12,221 nucleotides of DNA, taken from NCBI GenBank assembly GCA_964570105.1, contig CAZMWM010000060.1:1-12221 (forward strand). The letters are read 5' to 3'. Shown piece after piece: positions 1 to 7,688 of this stretch (positions within the stretch are counted from its first letter, which is position 1; each line of letters begins with the position of its first letter). The notes under the pieces are model-generated. The model had not been told where the DNA came from and did no database searches. It was given only the letters and a program-made list of their open reading frames with translations. Origin of the DNA: SIG673 sp964570105 (GTDB lineage Bacteria > Bacillota > Clostridia > Oscillospirales > CAG-272). The translations under genes and the position numbers were made by a program.

Positions 1-566
1 CAATGATAGGAAAATTCGTGGATCAGATGATCCCGGAGGATACGCTTCCCCAGACGCTCACCAGCTACTCCCCCTGCTTCCGCAAGGAAAAGGGAGCGCA
101 CGGCATAGAGGAGAGGGGCGTTTACCGCATACACCAATTCGAAAAGCAGGAGATGATCGTCGTCTGCAAGCCCGAGGACAGCGACTATTGGTACGATCAG
201 CTCTGGAAGAACACTGTGGATCTTTTCAGATCTATGGATATCCCCGTGCGCACTCTCTGCTGTTGTTCCGGAGATCTTGCCGACCTTAAGGTGAAATCTC
301 TTGACGTTGAGGCGTGGTCGCCGCGTCAGAAAAAATATTTCGAGGTCGGAAGCTGCTCCAACCTCGGAGACGCTCAGGCGCGTAGGCTCCGCATCCGCGT
401 AAACGGCGCGAACGGAAAATATTTCGCGCACACCTTGAACAATACCGTCGTTGCGCCTCCGCGTATGCTGATCGCTTTCCTTGAAAACAATATGCGCGTC
501 GACGGCAGTATAGCTATCCCCGAGCCGCTCAGAATGTATATGGGCGGAAAAACGGAGCTTAGATAA
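1..566 (+). CDS. serS: Seryl-tRNA synthetase, C-terminal part (5' end outside the window)
   Basis: Charges tRNA-Ser with serine in the cytoplasm. The window cuts off the gene: the reading frame is open to the left edge, and the 187 visible residues are less than half of a normal SerRS of about 425. What remains is the class II catalytic core. Motif 2 is seen as CFRKEKG followed by YRIHQFEKQEM (about residues 25-52 of the visible part). The serine/ATP pocket segment is EVGSCSNLGDAQARR, and motif 3 appears near the end as LNNTVVAPPRMLIAFLENN, followed by the usual C-terminal P-x-PLRMYMGG tail. LNNT-x-x-A-x-PR is the ordinary bacterial form. The first ATG (position 3) is an internal methionine, not the start. 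A GC-rich hairpin follows the stop codon. The identification is secure; the N-terminal tRNA-binding coiled coil cannot be seen. Confidence 0.96.
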   Translation, partial: MIGKFVDQMIPEDTLPQTLTSYSPCFRKEKGAHGIEERGVYRIHQFEKQEMIVVCKPEDSDYWYDQLWKNTVDLFRSMDIPVRTLCCCSGDLADLKVKSLDVEAWSPRQKKYFEVGSCSNLGDAQARRLRIRVNGANGKYFAHTLNNTVVAPPRMLIAFLENNMRVDGSIAIPEPLRMYMGGKTELR

Positions 567-593
567 GCATTCGGGCGTCATACGGCTAAATGT

Positions 594-641
594 ATGATCG
601 GGGGCGGCATTTCCGTTTCGGTATTGCCGTCCCCGTATCAT
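594..641 (+). other. Long stem-loop between serS and nrnA
   Basis: Positions 594-609 pair with 625-641 through 16 base pairs, with one G-U pair and one bulged T (636). The loop contains a further CCG/CGG pairing (613-615 with 619-621). The stem is GC-rich but is followed by TTTACGATG rather than a clean T-run, so it is a poor intrinsic terminator. It lies 28 bases after the serS stop and about 40 before the nrnA start. It may be a weak terminator, a processing site or a 3'-end stabiliser for serS mRNA. Confidence 0.45.
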
Positions 642-680
642 TTACGATGCTCACGTCTGCGCAAAAAGGAAACATTACTT

Positions 681-1679
681 ATGGAAAACAATATAACTCT
701 CGCGGGAGCGGCATCGCTCATTGCGGAAAAGAGCAAGCTGCTCATCTTGACTCACATAAGACCTGACGGGGACACGCTCGGCAGTGCGTACGGACTGCTC
801 CACGCCCTTGACGGCTTTGCCGATGCACGCGTCATATGCGCTCAGAGGGTACCGGAAAGGCTCGCGTTCATAACCGGGGGCGAGATGTGCCTAAGCGAGG
901 AACGGCTCGGCGATTTCAGCCCGGAGCTGACCGTGGCTCTCGACGCGGCGGAGCTTGAGCTTATGGGAAGCTACGGAGGTCACTACGCAGGTGCTATCGA
1001 CCTCAAGCTGGATCATCACCCCTCAGGCTCGCATTACGCAAGATACAATTACATAGACGGGAGCGCTTCGGCGACCGCGGAGCTTGTATATATGCTCGTA
1101 AGAGAGCTTGAAGCGATCGGAGCCGGCAAGCTGACGCCGCTCTCCGCCGCCGCTCTCTACGCCGCCTTGGCGTCCGATACCGGATGCTTCAGGTACAGTA
1201 ACGTTACGCCGAACACGATGCGTATCGGAGCCGAGCTTATGGAAGCCGGTGCGCCGTCGTCCGAGATAAACGAGCTGCTGTTCGAGAGAAAGAGCGCCGC
1301 CGACACCGTTGCCTTAAAGCTCGCCTTGAACGGTATGACGCTCTACCGCAAGGGTACGGTCGCGGTATTCACCGTCACCGAAGCTATGCGAAGTAAGTAC
1401 GGTCTGTGCGACGACGATTTCGGCGACGTCATAAATCAATTGCGTGCGATGGACGGCGTGGTGCTTGCAATGACGCTCCGACAGCTTGAGAGCGAGCCGC
1501 AAAAATTCCGTATCTCGATGCGTTCACGCGCCGGAGTATACGCAGACCGCTTGTGCGGTCATTTCGGCGGCGGAGGACACGAGCGAGCGGCAGGCGGCTG
1601 GGTGATCGCCGATACCCCCGAGGAGGCTGAGCACAAGGTCATCTCTCAAGTCCTTGATGAGATAGGACACGAGCCTTAA
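681..1679 (+). CDS. nrnA: DHH/DHHA1 phosphoesterase: nanoRNase and pAp phosphatase (NrnA)
   Basis: Degrades very short RNA oligonucleotides to mononucleotides and dephosphorylates 3'-phosphoadenosine 5'-phosphate; cytoplasmic and Mn2+-dependent in characterised relatives. The 332-residue product has the family metal-binding motifs in order: THIRPDGDT (residues 24-32), the Asp of VALDAAE (about 85-91), the DHH triad in KLDHHPSG (109-116) and ASDTGCFRYSN (164-174). The C-terminal DHHA1 substrate-binding loop GGGGHERAAGG lies around residue 300. The start is placed at ATG 681, which has AAAAAGGA about 10 bases upstream and gives the normal N-terminus. A longer reading from 594 would add 29 residues translated through the intergenic hairpin and is rejected. 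In many Bacillota nrnA sits next to truB, as here, which supports the call. The gene follows serS by 114 bases and precedes truB by 65. Confidence 0.95.
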   Translation: MENNITLAGAASLIAEKSKLLILTHIRPDGDTLGSAYGLLHALDGFADARVICAQRVPERLAFITGGEMCLSEERLGDFSPELTVALDAAELELMGSYGGHYAGAIDLKLDHHPSGSHYARYNYIDGSASATAELVYMLVRELEAIGAGKLTPLSAAALYAALASDTGCFRYSNVTPNTMRIGAELMEAGAPSSEINELLFERKSAADTVALKLALNGMTLYRKGTVAVFTVTEAMRSKYGLCDDDFGDVINQLRAMDGVVLAMTLRQLESEPQKFRISMRSRAGVYADRLCGHFGGGGHERAAGGWVIADTPEEAEHKVISQVLDEIGHEP

Positions 1680-1744
1680 CTGCCCGAGCGCGATGCCCGA
1701 TCACCGAGCACCGCGGCATCGGAAGCGAAAGGAGCATGCTGGAT

Positions 1745-2674
1745 ATGAACGGTAACGAAAGACCGAGCCGGTCGGTTCCGGACGGAGTCATATGCGTTTA
1801 TAAGCCGAGTGGGATGACCTCGCACGATGTCGTATGGCGGATAAGAAAGCTGTACGGCACACGTCAGGTCGGTCACACGGGCACGCTGGATCCGATGGCG
1901 ACGGGAGTGCTGGTGGTCATGGTCGGAAGAGCGGTCAAGGCGTCCGAATACCTCACCGCCGAAAACAAATCGTACACCGCAGGTCTGAAGCTCGGCTTGA
2001 CGACCGACACCGAGGACGTTACAGGTAACGTGATAACGCGTTTTCTCGGGGAATTACCGCGTCTTGAGCAAGTAAAGGCGGTCGCGGAGGAGTTTTTGGG
2101 CGAGAGCCTTCAGCTGCCGCCGATGTACAGCGCACTTAAGGTAGACGGCAAAAAGCTTGTGGATCTGGCGCGCCGCGGAATAGAGGTCGAGCGCCGCCCG
2201 AGAGAAATACGGATATCACGTCTGGAGCTTAGCGCAACGGACGCCGCGGATGAATTTATCCTTTCTGTGGACTGCTCCAAGGGAACGTACATTCGTACGC
2301 TTTGTGCGGATATCGGCTCAAGGCTCGGTTGCGGCGCGGTAATGAGCAGTCTCGAGCGTACGGGGAGCGGCGATCTCAAGCTTTCGGACACGGTGACGGT
2401 AGAGGAGCTTGAAAAGATGGATATGTCCGAAAGGATATCCCGACTGAGATCGGTAGAAAGCCTGTTCCCCTCATTTGACGCGGTAATTCTCGGAGATTTC
2501 TTTTCACATCTCGCACATTGCGGATGTGAGCTGTATCAAAAAAAGCTCGGAACGTCTCTTCCTTGCGGCTCGCTTGCGAGACTGTACGACGCCGAGGGCT
2601 TCTTTGCGCTCGGCGAGGTGCGCGACTATCCGGACGGCAGTGCCATAAAGCCCGTAAAGCAGTTTAGGATCTGA
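1745..2674 (+). CDS. truB: tRNA pseudouridine synthase B (TruB)
   Basis: Isomerises U55 to pseudouridine in the T-loop of nearly all tRNAs and acts as a tRNA folding chaperone. The 309-residue product contains the catalytic motif GHTGTLDPMATGVL with the nucleophile Asp at about residue 49, the N-terminal KPSGMTSHDVV block, the YSALKVDGKKLVDLARRG block, and CSKGTYIRTLCADIG. A C-terminal TruB_C-like segment ends in KPVKQFRI. The length is normal. Two in-frame ATGs are possible. At 1736 the GGAG of the ribosome site is only one base away, which is too close. At 1745 the GGAG (1731-1734) lies 10 bases upstream, so 1745 is preferred. It is probably co-transcribed with nrnA, 65 bases upstream, with no terminator in between. 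The ribF gene that often follows truB is absent; asnS with its own promoter comes next. Confidence 0.95.
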   Translation: MNGNERPSRSVPDGVICVYKPSGMTSHDVVWRIRKLYGTRQVGHTGTLDPMATGVLVVMVGRAVKASEYLTAENKSYTAGLKLGLTTDTEDVTGNVITRFLGELPRLEQVKAVAEEFLGESLQLPPMYSALKVDGKKLVDLARRGIEVERRPREIRISRLELSATDAADEFILSVDCSKGTYIRTLCADIGSRLGCGAVMSSLERTGSGDLKLSDTVTVEELEKMDMSERISRLRSVESLFPSFDAVILGDFFSHLAHCGCELYQKKLGTSLPCGSLARLYDAEGFFALGEVRDYPDGSAIKPVKQFRI

Positions 2675-2720
2675 CCGACGCCGCGGAAGTAACAATTTTG
2701 TAAAATATTGCGAACGGCTA

Positions 2721-2748
2721 TTGCAATCCGAGATTTAAGTGGTATCAT
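2721..2748 (+). promoter_or_regulatory. Likely sigma-A promoter of asnS
   Basis: TTGCAA (2721-2726), a 16-base spacer and TATCAT (2743-2748) resemble a sigma-A promoter, with the start of transcription near 2755. The short leader contains a small hairpin (GGATC/GATCC at 2756-2770). No T-box is present although asnS is a tRNA synthetase gene: the leader of about 50 nt is far too short for one. The ribosome site is probably AAGAAAGG (2784-2791), rather distant at 16 bases from the ATG. Confidence 0.55.
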
Positions 2749-2807
2749 TAAAGGTGGATCAAAGCGATCCTCCATCAAGAATAAAGAAAGGCACGGTCTT
2801 ATAAAAA

Positions 2808-4181
2808 ATGAAGCACATCGACATAAAGGCGCTGCTTTGTCAGCCCGAAAGCTATCTGAATAAGGAAGTAACCGTTTGCGGTTGGGTAAGAACTGCGAGA
2901 GACTCTAAAAATATATCGTTTATAGAGCTGAACGACGGCACCACGCTTAATAATATACAGCTCGTTATAGAGAAGGAAAAGGATACGGGAGATGTCAAGA
3001 ACGCTATGAACGTCGGCACGTCACTCAAGGTGGACGGAGTCCTTGTGGCATCCGAGAAGAACGGATACGAGATCAACGTCTCCGCCATCACCGTTCTCGG
3101 AGACTGCCCTCAGGATTATCCTCTCCAGAAAAAGCGTCATACCCTCGAGTTCCTCCGCACCATTCCCCACCTCCGTTCGAGAACGAGATATTTCGAGGCA
3201 GTGTTCGCCGTAAGAGATCAGCTTGCACAAGCAGTACACGGCTATTTCCACAAAAACGGTTACAGATACGTCCACGCTCCGATAATAACCGGAAGCGACT
3301 GCGAGGGCGCAGGTGAAGTGTTCCGCGTGACCACGCACCCGTGGAAGACGGACATCGGCACCGAGGAAGAATATTATGCCGAGGACTTTTTTGCTCATAA
3401 GGCAGGGCTGACCGTTTCGGCTCAGCTCGAGGGCGAGATGGCGGCTATGGGACTGGGAAGGATATACACATTCGGACCTACCTTCCGCGCCGAGCACAGT
3501 AATACCACGCGTCACGCGGCGGAATTTTGGCAGGTCGAGCCTGAGGTCTGCTTTGCCGAGATCGACGATATCATCGCTATTGCCGAGGATTTCATAAAGT
3601 ACATCATTCGCGACGTTATGGAAAACTGCAAGACAGAGCTGGAATTTTTCGATCAGTGGGTGGAAAAAGGTCTGATCGAAAAACTGACGAACGTCGTTAG
3701 CAGTGATTTCGGAAGAGTTACGTACACGGACGCCGTGGAGATACTGAAAAGCTCCGGCAAGGAGTTCAAGTATCCGGTCGAATGGGGCTGTGACCTCCAG
3801 ACCGAGCACGAAAAATACCTGACCGAGGAGCATTTCAAAAAGCCGCTCTTCGTGGTCGATTACCCTGCCGACATAAAGGCGTTCTATATGAAGCAAAACC
3901 CGGACGGTAAGACCGTTGCGGCGACCGACCTTCTCGTTCCCGGCATCGGAGAGATCATCGGTTGCAGTGAAAGAGAAGCCGATTACGAAAAGCTCAAGGC
4001 GGCGATGGTCAAGAGAGGAATGCCGCTCGAGGAATACAGCGAATATCTCGATACCAGAAAATACGGCTCCGTGCCGCACAGCGGCTTCGGACTTGGCTTT
4101 GAGCGCGCCCTTATGTACGTGACGGGCGTGCAGAATATCCGCGATACCCTCCTTTTCCCCAGGACCGTAGGCTCGCTTTGA
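2808..4181 (+). CDS. asnS: Asparaginyl-tRNA synthetase
   Basis: Charges tRNA-Asn with asparagine in the cytoplasm. The 457-residue product has an N-terminal OB-fold anticodon-binding domain (about residues 15-100, with VTVCGWVRTARDSKNISFIEL) and a class II catalytic core. Motif 2 is FRAEHSNTTRHAAEFWQVEPE (about 226-246), and motif 3 is GFGLGFERALMYVTGVQNIRD (about 426-446). The H-A-A-E-F-W reading after motif 2 and the absence of the large GAD insertion of bacterial AspRS point to AsnRS, not AspRS. Length is normal. ATG 2808 is preceded by TATAAAAA, and the recognisable purine-rich ribosome site lies 16 bases upstream, so translation initiation may be only moderate. It is last in the plus-strand block, and a strong terminator begins 21 bases after the stop. 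Confidence 0.96.
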   Translation: MKHIDIKALLCQPESYLNKEVTVCGWVRTARDSKNISFIELNDGTTLNNIQLVIEKEKDTGDVKNAMNVGTSLKVDGVLVASEKNGYEINVSAITVLGDCPQDYPLQKKRHTLEFLRTIPHLRSRTRYFEAVFAVRDQLAQAVHGYFHKNGYRYVHAPIITGSDCEGAGEVFRVTTHPWKTDIGTEEEYYAEDFFAHKAGLTVSAQLEGEMAAMGLGRIYTFGPTFRAEHSNTTRHAAEFWQVEPEVCFAEIDDIIAIAEDFIKYIIRDVMENCKTELEFFDQWVEKGLIEKLTNVVSSDFGRVTYTDAVEILKSSGKEFKYPVEWGCDLQTEHEKYLTEEHFKKPLFVVDYPADIKAFYMKQNPDGKTVAATDLLVPGIGEIIGCSEREADYEKLKAAMVKRGMPLEEYSEYLDTRKYGSVPHSGFGLGFERALMYVTGVQNIRDTLLFPRTVGSL

Positions 4182-4201
4182 TCGCTTAGCCGGATAGCAT
4201 C

Positions 4202-4245
4202 AAAAAACTCTCCCTTCGCGCTTGTGCGCCGAGGGAGAGTTTTTA
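4202..4245. terminator. Bidirectional intrinsic terminator between convergent genes
   Basis: ACTCTCCC (4207-4214) pairs with GGGAGAGT (4233-4240), extended inward by GCGC/GCGC around a TTGT loop with one mismatch. A-run 4202-4207 and T-run 4240-4244 flank the stem, so a U-tract follows the hairpin on both strands. It ends asnS on the plus strand and the heparinase-like gene on the minus strand, whose stop is at 4326. Confidence 0.93.
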
Positions 4246-4325
4246 TTGTGAGACTTCGGACGTTTTTAGAGGCGCACATCTCCTATACAGCTTAGGTAGC
4301 TTTGAAAAGCAATCGCGCTTCGCTC

Positions 4326-6248
4326 TTAAAGCTCGACGGTCTCGCCGTTTACCGTGACTGTGCGGTGTCCGTTATCGACGCTTACGGAAATGTCGGGAGA
4401 GGTACGGTCGGGCGAGGGATAAAGCACAGTGAGGAAGCTTCCCTCTTTTCCGCGCTTTCTGTAAAATACCGCAGGCGCAGGCAGGTGCTCGTGTTCTTTG
4501 GGGCTATGTATCGGTTGCCAACCTCGGTACTCCGGTGCGTACTGACCTATCGCAACGCTCGGGCATCCGTCGGATACGAAGGTGAGCGACGTGCCGTTGT
4601 CATATTCGGCGCAAAGCTTGCGTTCCTTTGCCGTTACCGGCACGCCGGGAAGCTGGAAGGTGATCTCAAGCAGGTGCTCGGCGGCGTCGTGAGACACGAA
4701 ACGGTCACCGAGAACGTAAAGGGGCGCACTGCCGCCTATACCGTTCTTGAAGAACCATACGCTTCTCGTATGCGTCACCTTTATCAGCCCGTCACCGTAT
4801 CCGTCATCATACGACGCCTCGGCAAACTCCACGCCGTTTTCGTCGCGATAGATAAAGTCGCACTTCTTATGGGTATCGACGAGTCCCCAATTATGGTTTT
4901 TCATCCTATTCTGACCGCAACCGTCAACAAGTCCCGTATTATGCGAGACGGTCGAGACGGAATAGCGTCTCATATCCGACGTATCGTAAGCGTAAAATCC
5001 GATCTCGGAGAGCATATCCGTGCGGTAAGCGTAGATCTGGAAATTCAGTTTATCCTCATGAACGTGCTGAGTTCCCTCCGGTCCGACGTCAAAGAGCGCC
5101 CAAAACGCATCTTCATCCCACCCTGTCCTCATAACGACAAATCCCGAGTACGGAAGCACGCAGGAGGTATGATCCGGGCATTTCCCTTCCTTTCGCGCAG
5201 TGGAAAAATAACGGTACACCTGATTCGTCGGCTCCTGTCCGAGCGCCTCGGTGAGCTTTTGGCGAACGTTTGCACAGGTGCCGTCGTTGAGCGCCGGTGT
5301 GCAAAGATCCGGGCGGCAAAGCTTTATATACATCCGGTACATAAGCTTGACCTTGTCATCAAAGCAAGACGGTACCTCGTGACCGTACATAGTAAGCGTT
5401 TTTGCGATCTCGAGGTAATTAAATATGACGCCGCCCTGATAACCCGTGGTAAGCTCTGCCTGCATACCGTCGGGATATATCTCCTCGTCCAGCTGTTCGG
5501 ACAGCACCCCGAGGGAATATTCTATCCAATCGCGGCTCTCCGTAAAGAACGGGTACAGTATCCCCATAGTCACAAGTCCTGCCATCATAGTGGTCTCCCA
5601 ATTATAATGCAAACGGAAGGTCTTGATCCTGTGGCTGTGCTCCCACACGGAGCAGAACAGCTTCACCCAGAAGGTATCGGGGATAGCATCAGAGCCTATA
5701 AACGTATGTATCGCTTCAGGCCAGCTCGTTTTCATCCTTACGCCTGCTTCAAGCGGACGCCAGAGCGGATGCGAGGAGCTGTTGCCGCCGCTCTCCGGAC
5801 ATTCGGCTTGATCTATCCACGATGAGACCACATACTGAAATCTTTTGGCGTATTTCTCGTCGCCCGTCTTGCGGTACGCCTTTGCGAGCGCCTGTATCAC
5901 CCCGTGATAGCAGATGTGATACGAAAATTCGCAATAGTTGTTGAAGGTTGGGTTTTCGTTCCAATCTATTATCCCGTCCTTGTACCTGTGCAGATATCCC
6001 ACGGAATAGGTATATCCGTCCACCACCATATCGGCGAACGTCATCTCGTCGTATCCGGCAGTTCCCTCAAGTATCGGATAATTTCTCGAAAGCCATATAT
6101 CGGGACGCAGTACCGAGCGGACATATCCCCTGAATACCTTTGCCGCTTCCTCCTCTTTTCCGTCAAAGAAAAGCTTTTTAGCCACGGCAAGCTCGGGAAC
6201 CGTGGTATCGAGCTTTTCGCCGTAAAGCGCTTCTGGTGTAAGTCTCAT
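4326..6248 (-). CDS. Heparinase II/III-family protein (predicted polysaccharide lyase, apparently cytoplasmic)
   Basis: Predicted to cleave uronic-acid-containing glycans by beta-elimination, as characterised heparinase II/III-fold lyases (PL12, PL15, PL17, PL21) do; the substrate cannot be told from sequence. The 640 residues fit the two-part fold. Residues 1-350 form an alpha-helical toroid with HYNWETT (214-220) and YPDGMQAELTTGYQ (258-271, a candidate catalytic Tyr in TGYQ). A beta-sandwich follows with the heparinase II/III signature: VVMRTGWDEDAFWALFDVGP (371-390), HVHEDKLNF (395-403) and STVSHNTGLVDG (432-443, candidate catalytic or metal-site His). No signal peptide or membrane segment is seen at the N-terminus (MRLTPEALYGEKLD), so it probably acts on imported oligosaccharides. 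The start has AAAAAGGAG 10 bases upstream. It follows the MATE gene by 51 bases and is probably co-transcribed with it. Confidence 0.85.
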   Translation of the reverse strand: MRLTPEALYGEKLDTTVPELAVAKKLFFDGKEEEAAKVFRGYVRSVLRPDIWLSRNYPILEGTAGYDEMTFADMVVDGYTYSVGYLHRYKDGIIDWNENPTFNNYCEFSYHICYHGVIQALAKAYRKTGDEKYAKRFQYVVSSWIDQAECPESGGNSSSHPLWRPLEAGVRMKTSWPEAIHTFIGSDAIPDTFWVKLFCSVWEHSHRIKTFRLHYNWETTMMAGLVTMGILYPFFTESRDWIEYSLGVLSEQLDEEIYPDGMQAELTTGYQGGVIFNYLEIAKTLTMYGHEVPSCFDDKVKLMYRMYIKLCRPDLCTPALNDGTCANVRQKLTEALGQEPTNQVYRYFSTARKEGKCPDHTSCVLPYSGFVVMRTGWDEDAFWALFDVGPEGTQHVHEDKLNFQIYAYRTDMLSEIGFYAYDTSDMRRYSVSTVSHNTGLVDGCGQNRMKNHNWGLVDTHKKCDFIYRDENGVEFAEASYDDGYGDGLIKVTHTRSVWFFKNGIGGSAPLYVLGDRFVSHDAAEHLLEITFQLPGVPVTAKERKLCAEYDNGTSLTFVSDGCPSVAIGQYAPEYRGWQPIHSPKEHEHLPAPAVFYRKRGKEGSFLTVLYPSPDRTSPDISVSVDNGHRTVTVNGETVEL

Positions 6249-6299
6249 ATCGCAGTCGCTCCTTTTTATTTATTTGATCGGGGCTTTTTCTTGAGTTTA

Positions 6300-7688
6300 T
6301 TAAGCTTCCTTGGGCATTAGCTTTTTCAGAACTATGAGCATAAAGGTGACCGAGAGCATCAGGCTCACTATCTCGGCTATCGGAAACGCCCACCAGACGA
6401 GATCCACGTTTCCGGAGAGGGAGAGCAGGAACGCCGTGGGGATCAGCACCACGAGCTGTCTGCCGATGCTGGTGAACATACTGTACACGCTCTTACCGAG
6501 CGCCTGACACACGGACGAGGTCACTATGGCAAAGCCGGCAAATGTAAAGCTGAGGCTTATCGTGCGCAGAGCCTTGACGCCGATAGCAAGCATCCCCTCG
6601 CTTGCGTTGAATATTCCGAGCAGCTTTTGAGGGAACAGCTGGAACGCGAGCAGACCGAGAAGCATATAGCTCACCGCGCATATGACAGCAAGCCGTATAG
6701 TGCTCACTACGCGTGCGCGTTTTTTTGCTCCGTAATTGTACGCAACCATCGGCACCATTCCGTTATTCAGTCCGAACACCGGCATAAATACGAAGCTCTG
6801 GAGCTTGAAATATACGCCGAAAACGTTCATAGCGTCCACTCCGCAGTCGGGAAAGCCGATGAGCACCTTGTTCATACAGAAGGTCATCACGGAGCCTATC
6901 GCCTGCATCAGCACGGACGGAATGCCGACCGCGAGTATCTCCTTGAGAAGCGTCACATCCGGAAGGATGCTTGAGAGCTTCAAGGTCAGCGCTTTGTTGT
7001 ATTTCAGATTGAATATTATGCCGAGCGCGGCGGACACCCACTGACCGATGACCGTGGCGATGGCGGCTCCCGAGATGCCCATTCCCATGGTGAATATCAT
7101 TATGGGATCGAGTATGATATTGGTAACGGCACCGGCGAGCTGTATCAGCATACTGAGCACCGTCCTTCCGGTAGCTTGGAGCAGGCGCTCGCAGGTCACC
7201 TGAATGAATACTCCGACGGAGAGGATGCAGACTATCGAAAGATACTGTGAGCCGAAGAGCGCGATCTTGGCATTTCCGTCAGCCTGAAGCTCCACGTAGA
7301 AGTCTACCGCGAAGATACCTATCAGCAAAAACAGCACGTATCCGCACAGCGTTAAGAATATGCCCTGTCCGGCTATGCGGTCTGCCTTTTCGTAATTCTT
7401 TTCTCCGAGCGCACGGGAGAGCAGAGCGTTCATACCGACCGCAAGTCCGACCGAGACCGCTATCATAAGGTTCTGCATCGGAAACGCAAGCGTAAGCGCC
7501 GCCGTTCCGGCGACATTATCGTACATCGCGACGAACACCGAGTCAACGACGTTGTACATCGCCTGTACGAGCATAGATACTATTATCGGAAGTGACATCG
7601 TGAACAGGAGCTTCGGAATCGGCAGAGTGCCCATCTTATCGTCGTGCTGTTCGGTTGGTGAAAGCGTTTCGTCCATTTTTACATCCAT
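6300..7688 (-). CDS. MATE family efflux transporter
   Basis: An inner-membrane antiporter expected to export cationic drugs or metabolites in exchange for Na+ or H+. The 462-residue product has a hydrophilic N-terminus, then about 12 hydrophobic segments in two homologous halves (roughly 25-220 and 235-450). Family features include LPIIVSMLVQAMYNVVDSVFV in the first helix region, GTAALTLAFPMQNLMIAVSVG, and the DPIMIF-x-MG-x-GISGAAIATVIGQ stretch typical of NorM/MepA-type MATE proteins. The second half has FVFMPVFGLNNGMVPMVAYNYGAKK. The substrate is unknown. The annotated ATG (7688) has AGAAAGG only one base upstream. A second in-frame ATG (7676, Met5) is 13 bases from it, so the exact start is uncertain. 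A consensus promoter lies about 145 bases upstream, with a structured leader holding a small ORF. Confidence 0.93.
   Translation of the reverse strand: MDVKMDETLSPTEQHDDKMGTLPIPKLLFTMSLPIIVSMLVQAMYNVVDSVFVAMYDNVAGTAALTLAFPMQNLMIAVSVGLAVGMNALLSRALGEKNYEKADRIAGQGIFLTLCGYVLFLLIGIFAVDFYVELQADGNAKIALFGSQYLSIVCILSVGVFIQVTCERLLQATGRTVLSMLIQLAGAVTNIILDPIMIFTMGMGISGAAIATVIGQWVSAALGIIFNLKYNKALTLKLSSILPDVTLLKEILAVGIPSVLMQAIGSVMTFCMNKVLIGFPDCGVDAMNVFGVYFKLQSFVFMPVFGLNNGMVPMVAYNYGAKKRARVVSTIRLAVICAVSYMLLGLLAFQLFPQKLLGIFNASEGMLAIGVKALRTISLSFTFAGFAIVTSSVCQALGKSVYSMFTSIGRQLVVLIPTAFLLSLSGNVDLVWWAFPIAEIVSLMLSVTFMLIVLKKLMPKEA

Noticed and set aside
594..680. Upstream ATG that would extend nrnA by 29 residues
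   Set aside because: It has no ribosome site, lies within a hairpin arm, and encodes residues unlike the family. ATG 681 has AAAAAGGA and the standard N-terminus.
2692..2709. AT-rich palindrome after truB as a terminator
   Set aside because: CAATTTTGTAAAATATTG has no GC-rich stem and no following T-run.
3021..4079. Minus-strand open frame of about 350 codons opposite asnS
   Set aside because: It is a shadow of a strongly supported asnS gene; the translation shows no domain and no start signal.
4302..5825. Plus-strand open frame of about 500 codons opposite the heparinase-like gene
   Set aside because: The minus-strand gene has clear family motifs and a ribosome site. The plus-strand translation is Arg/Val/His-rich with no recognisable motif.
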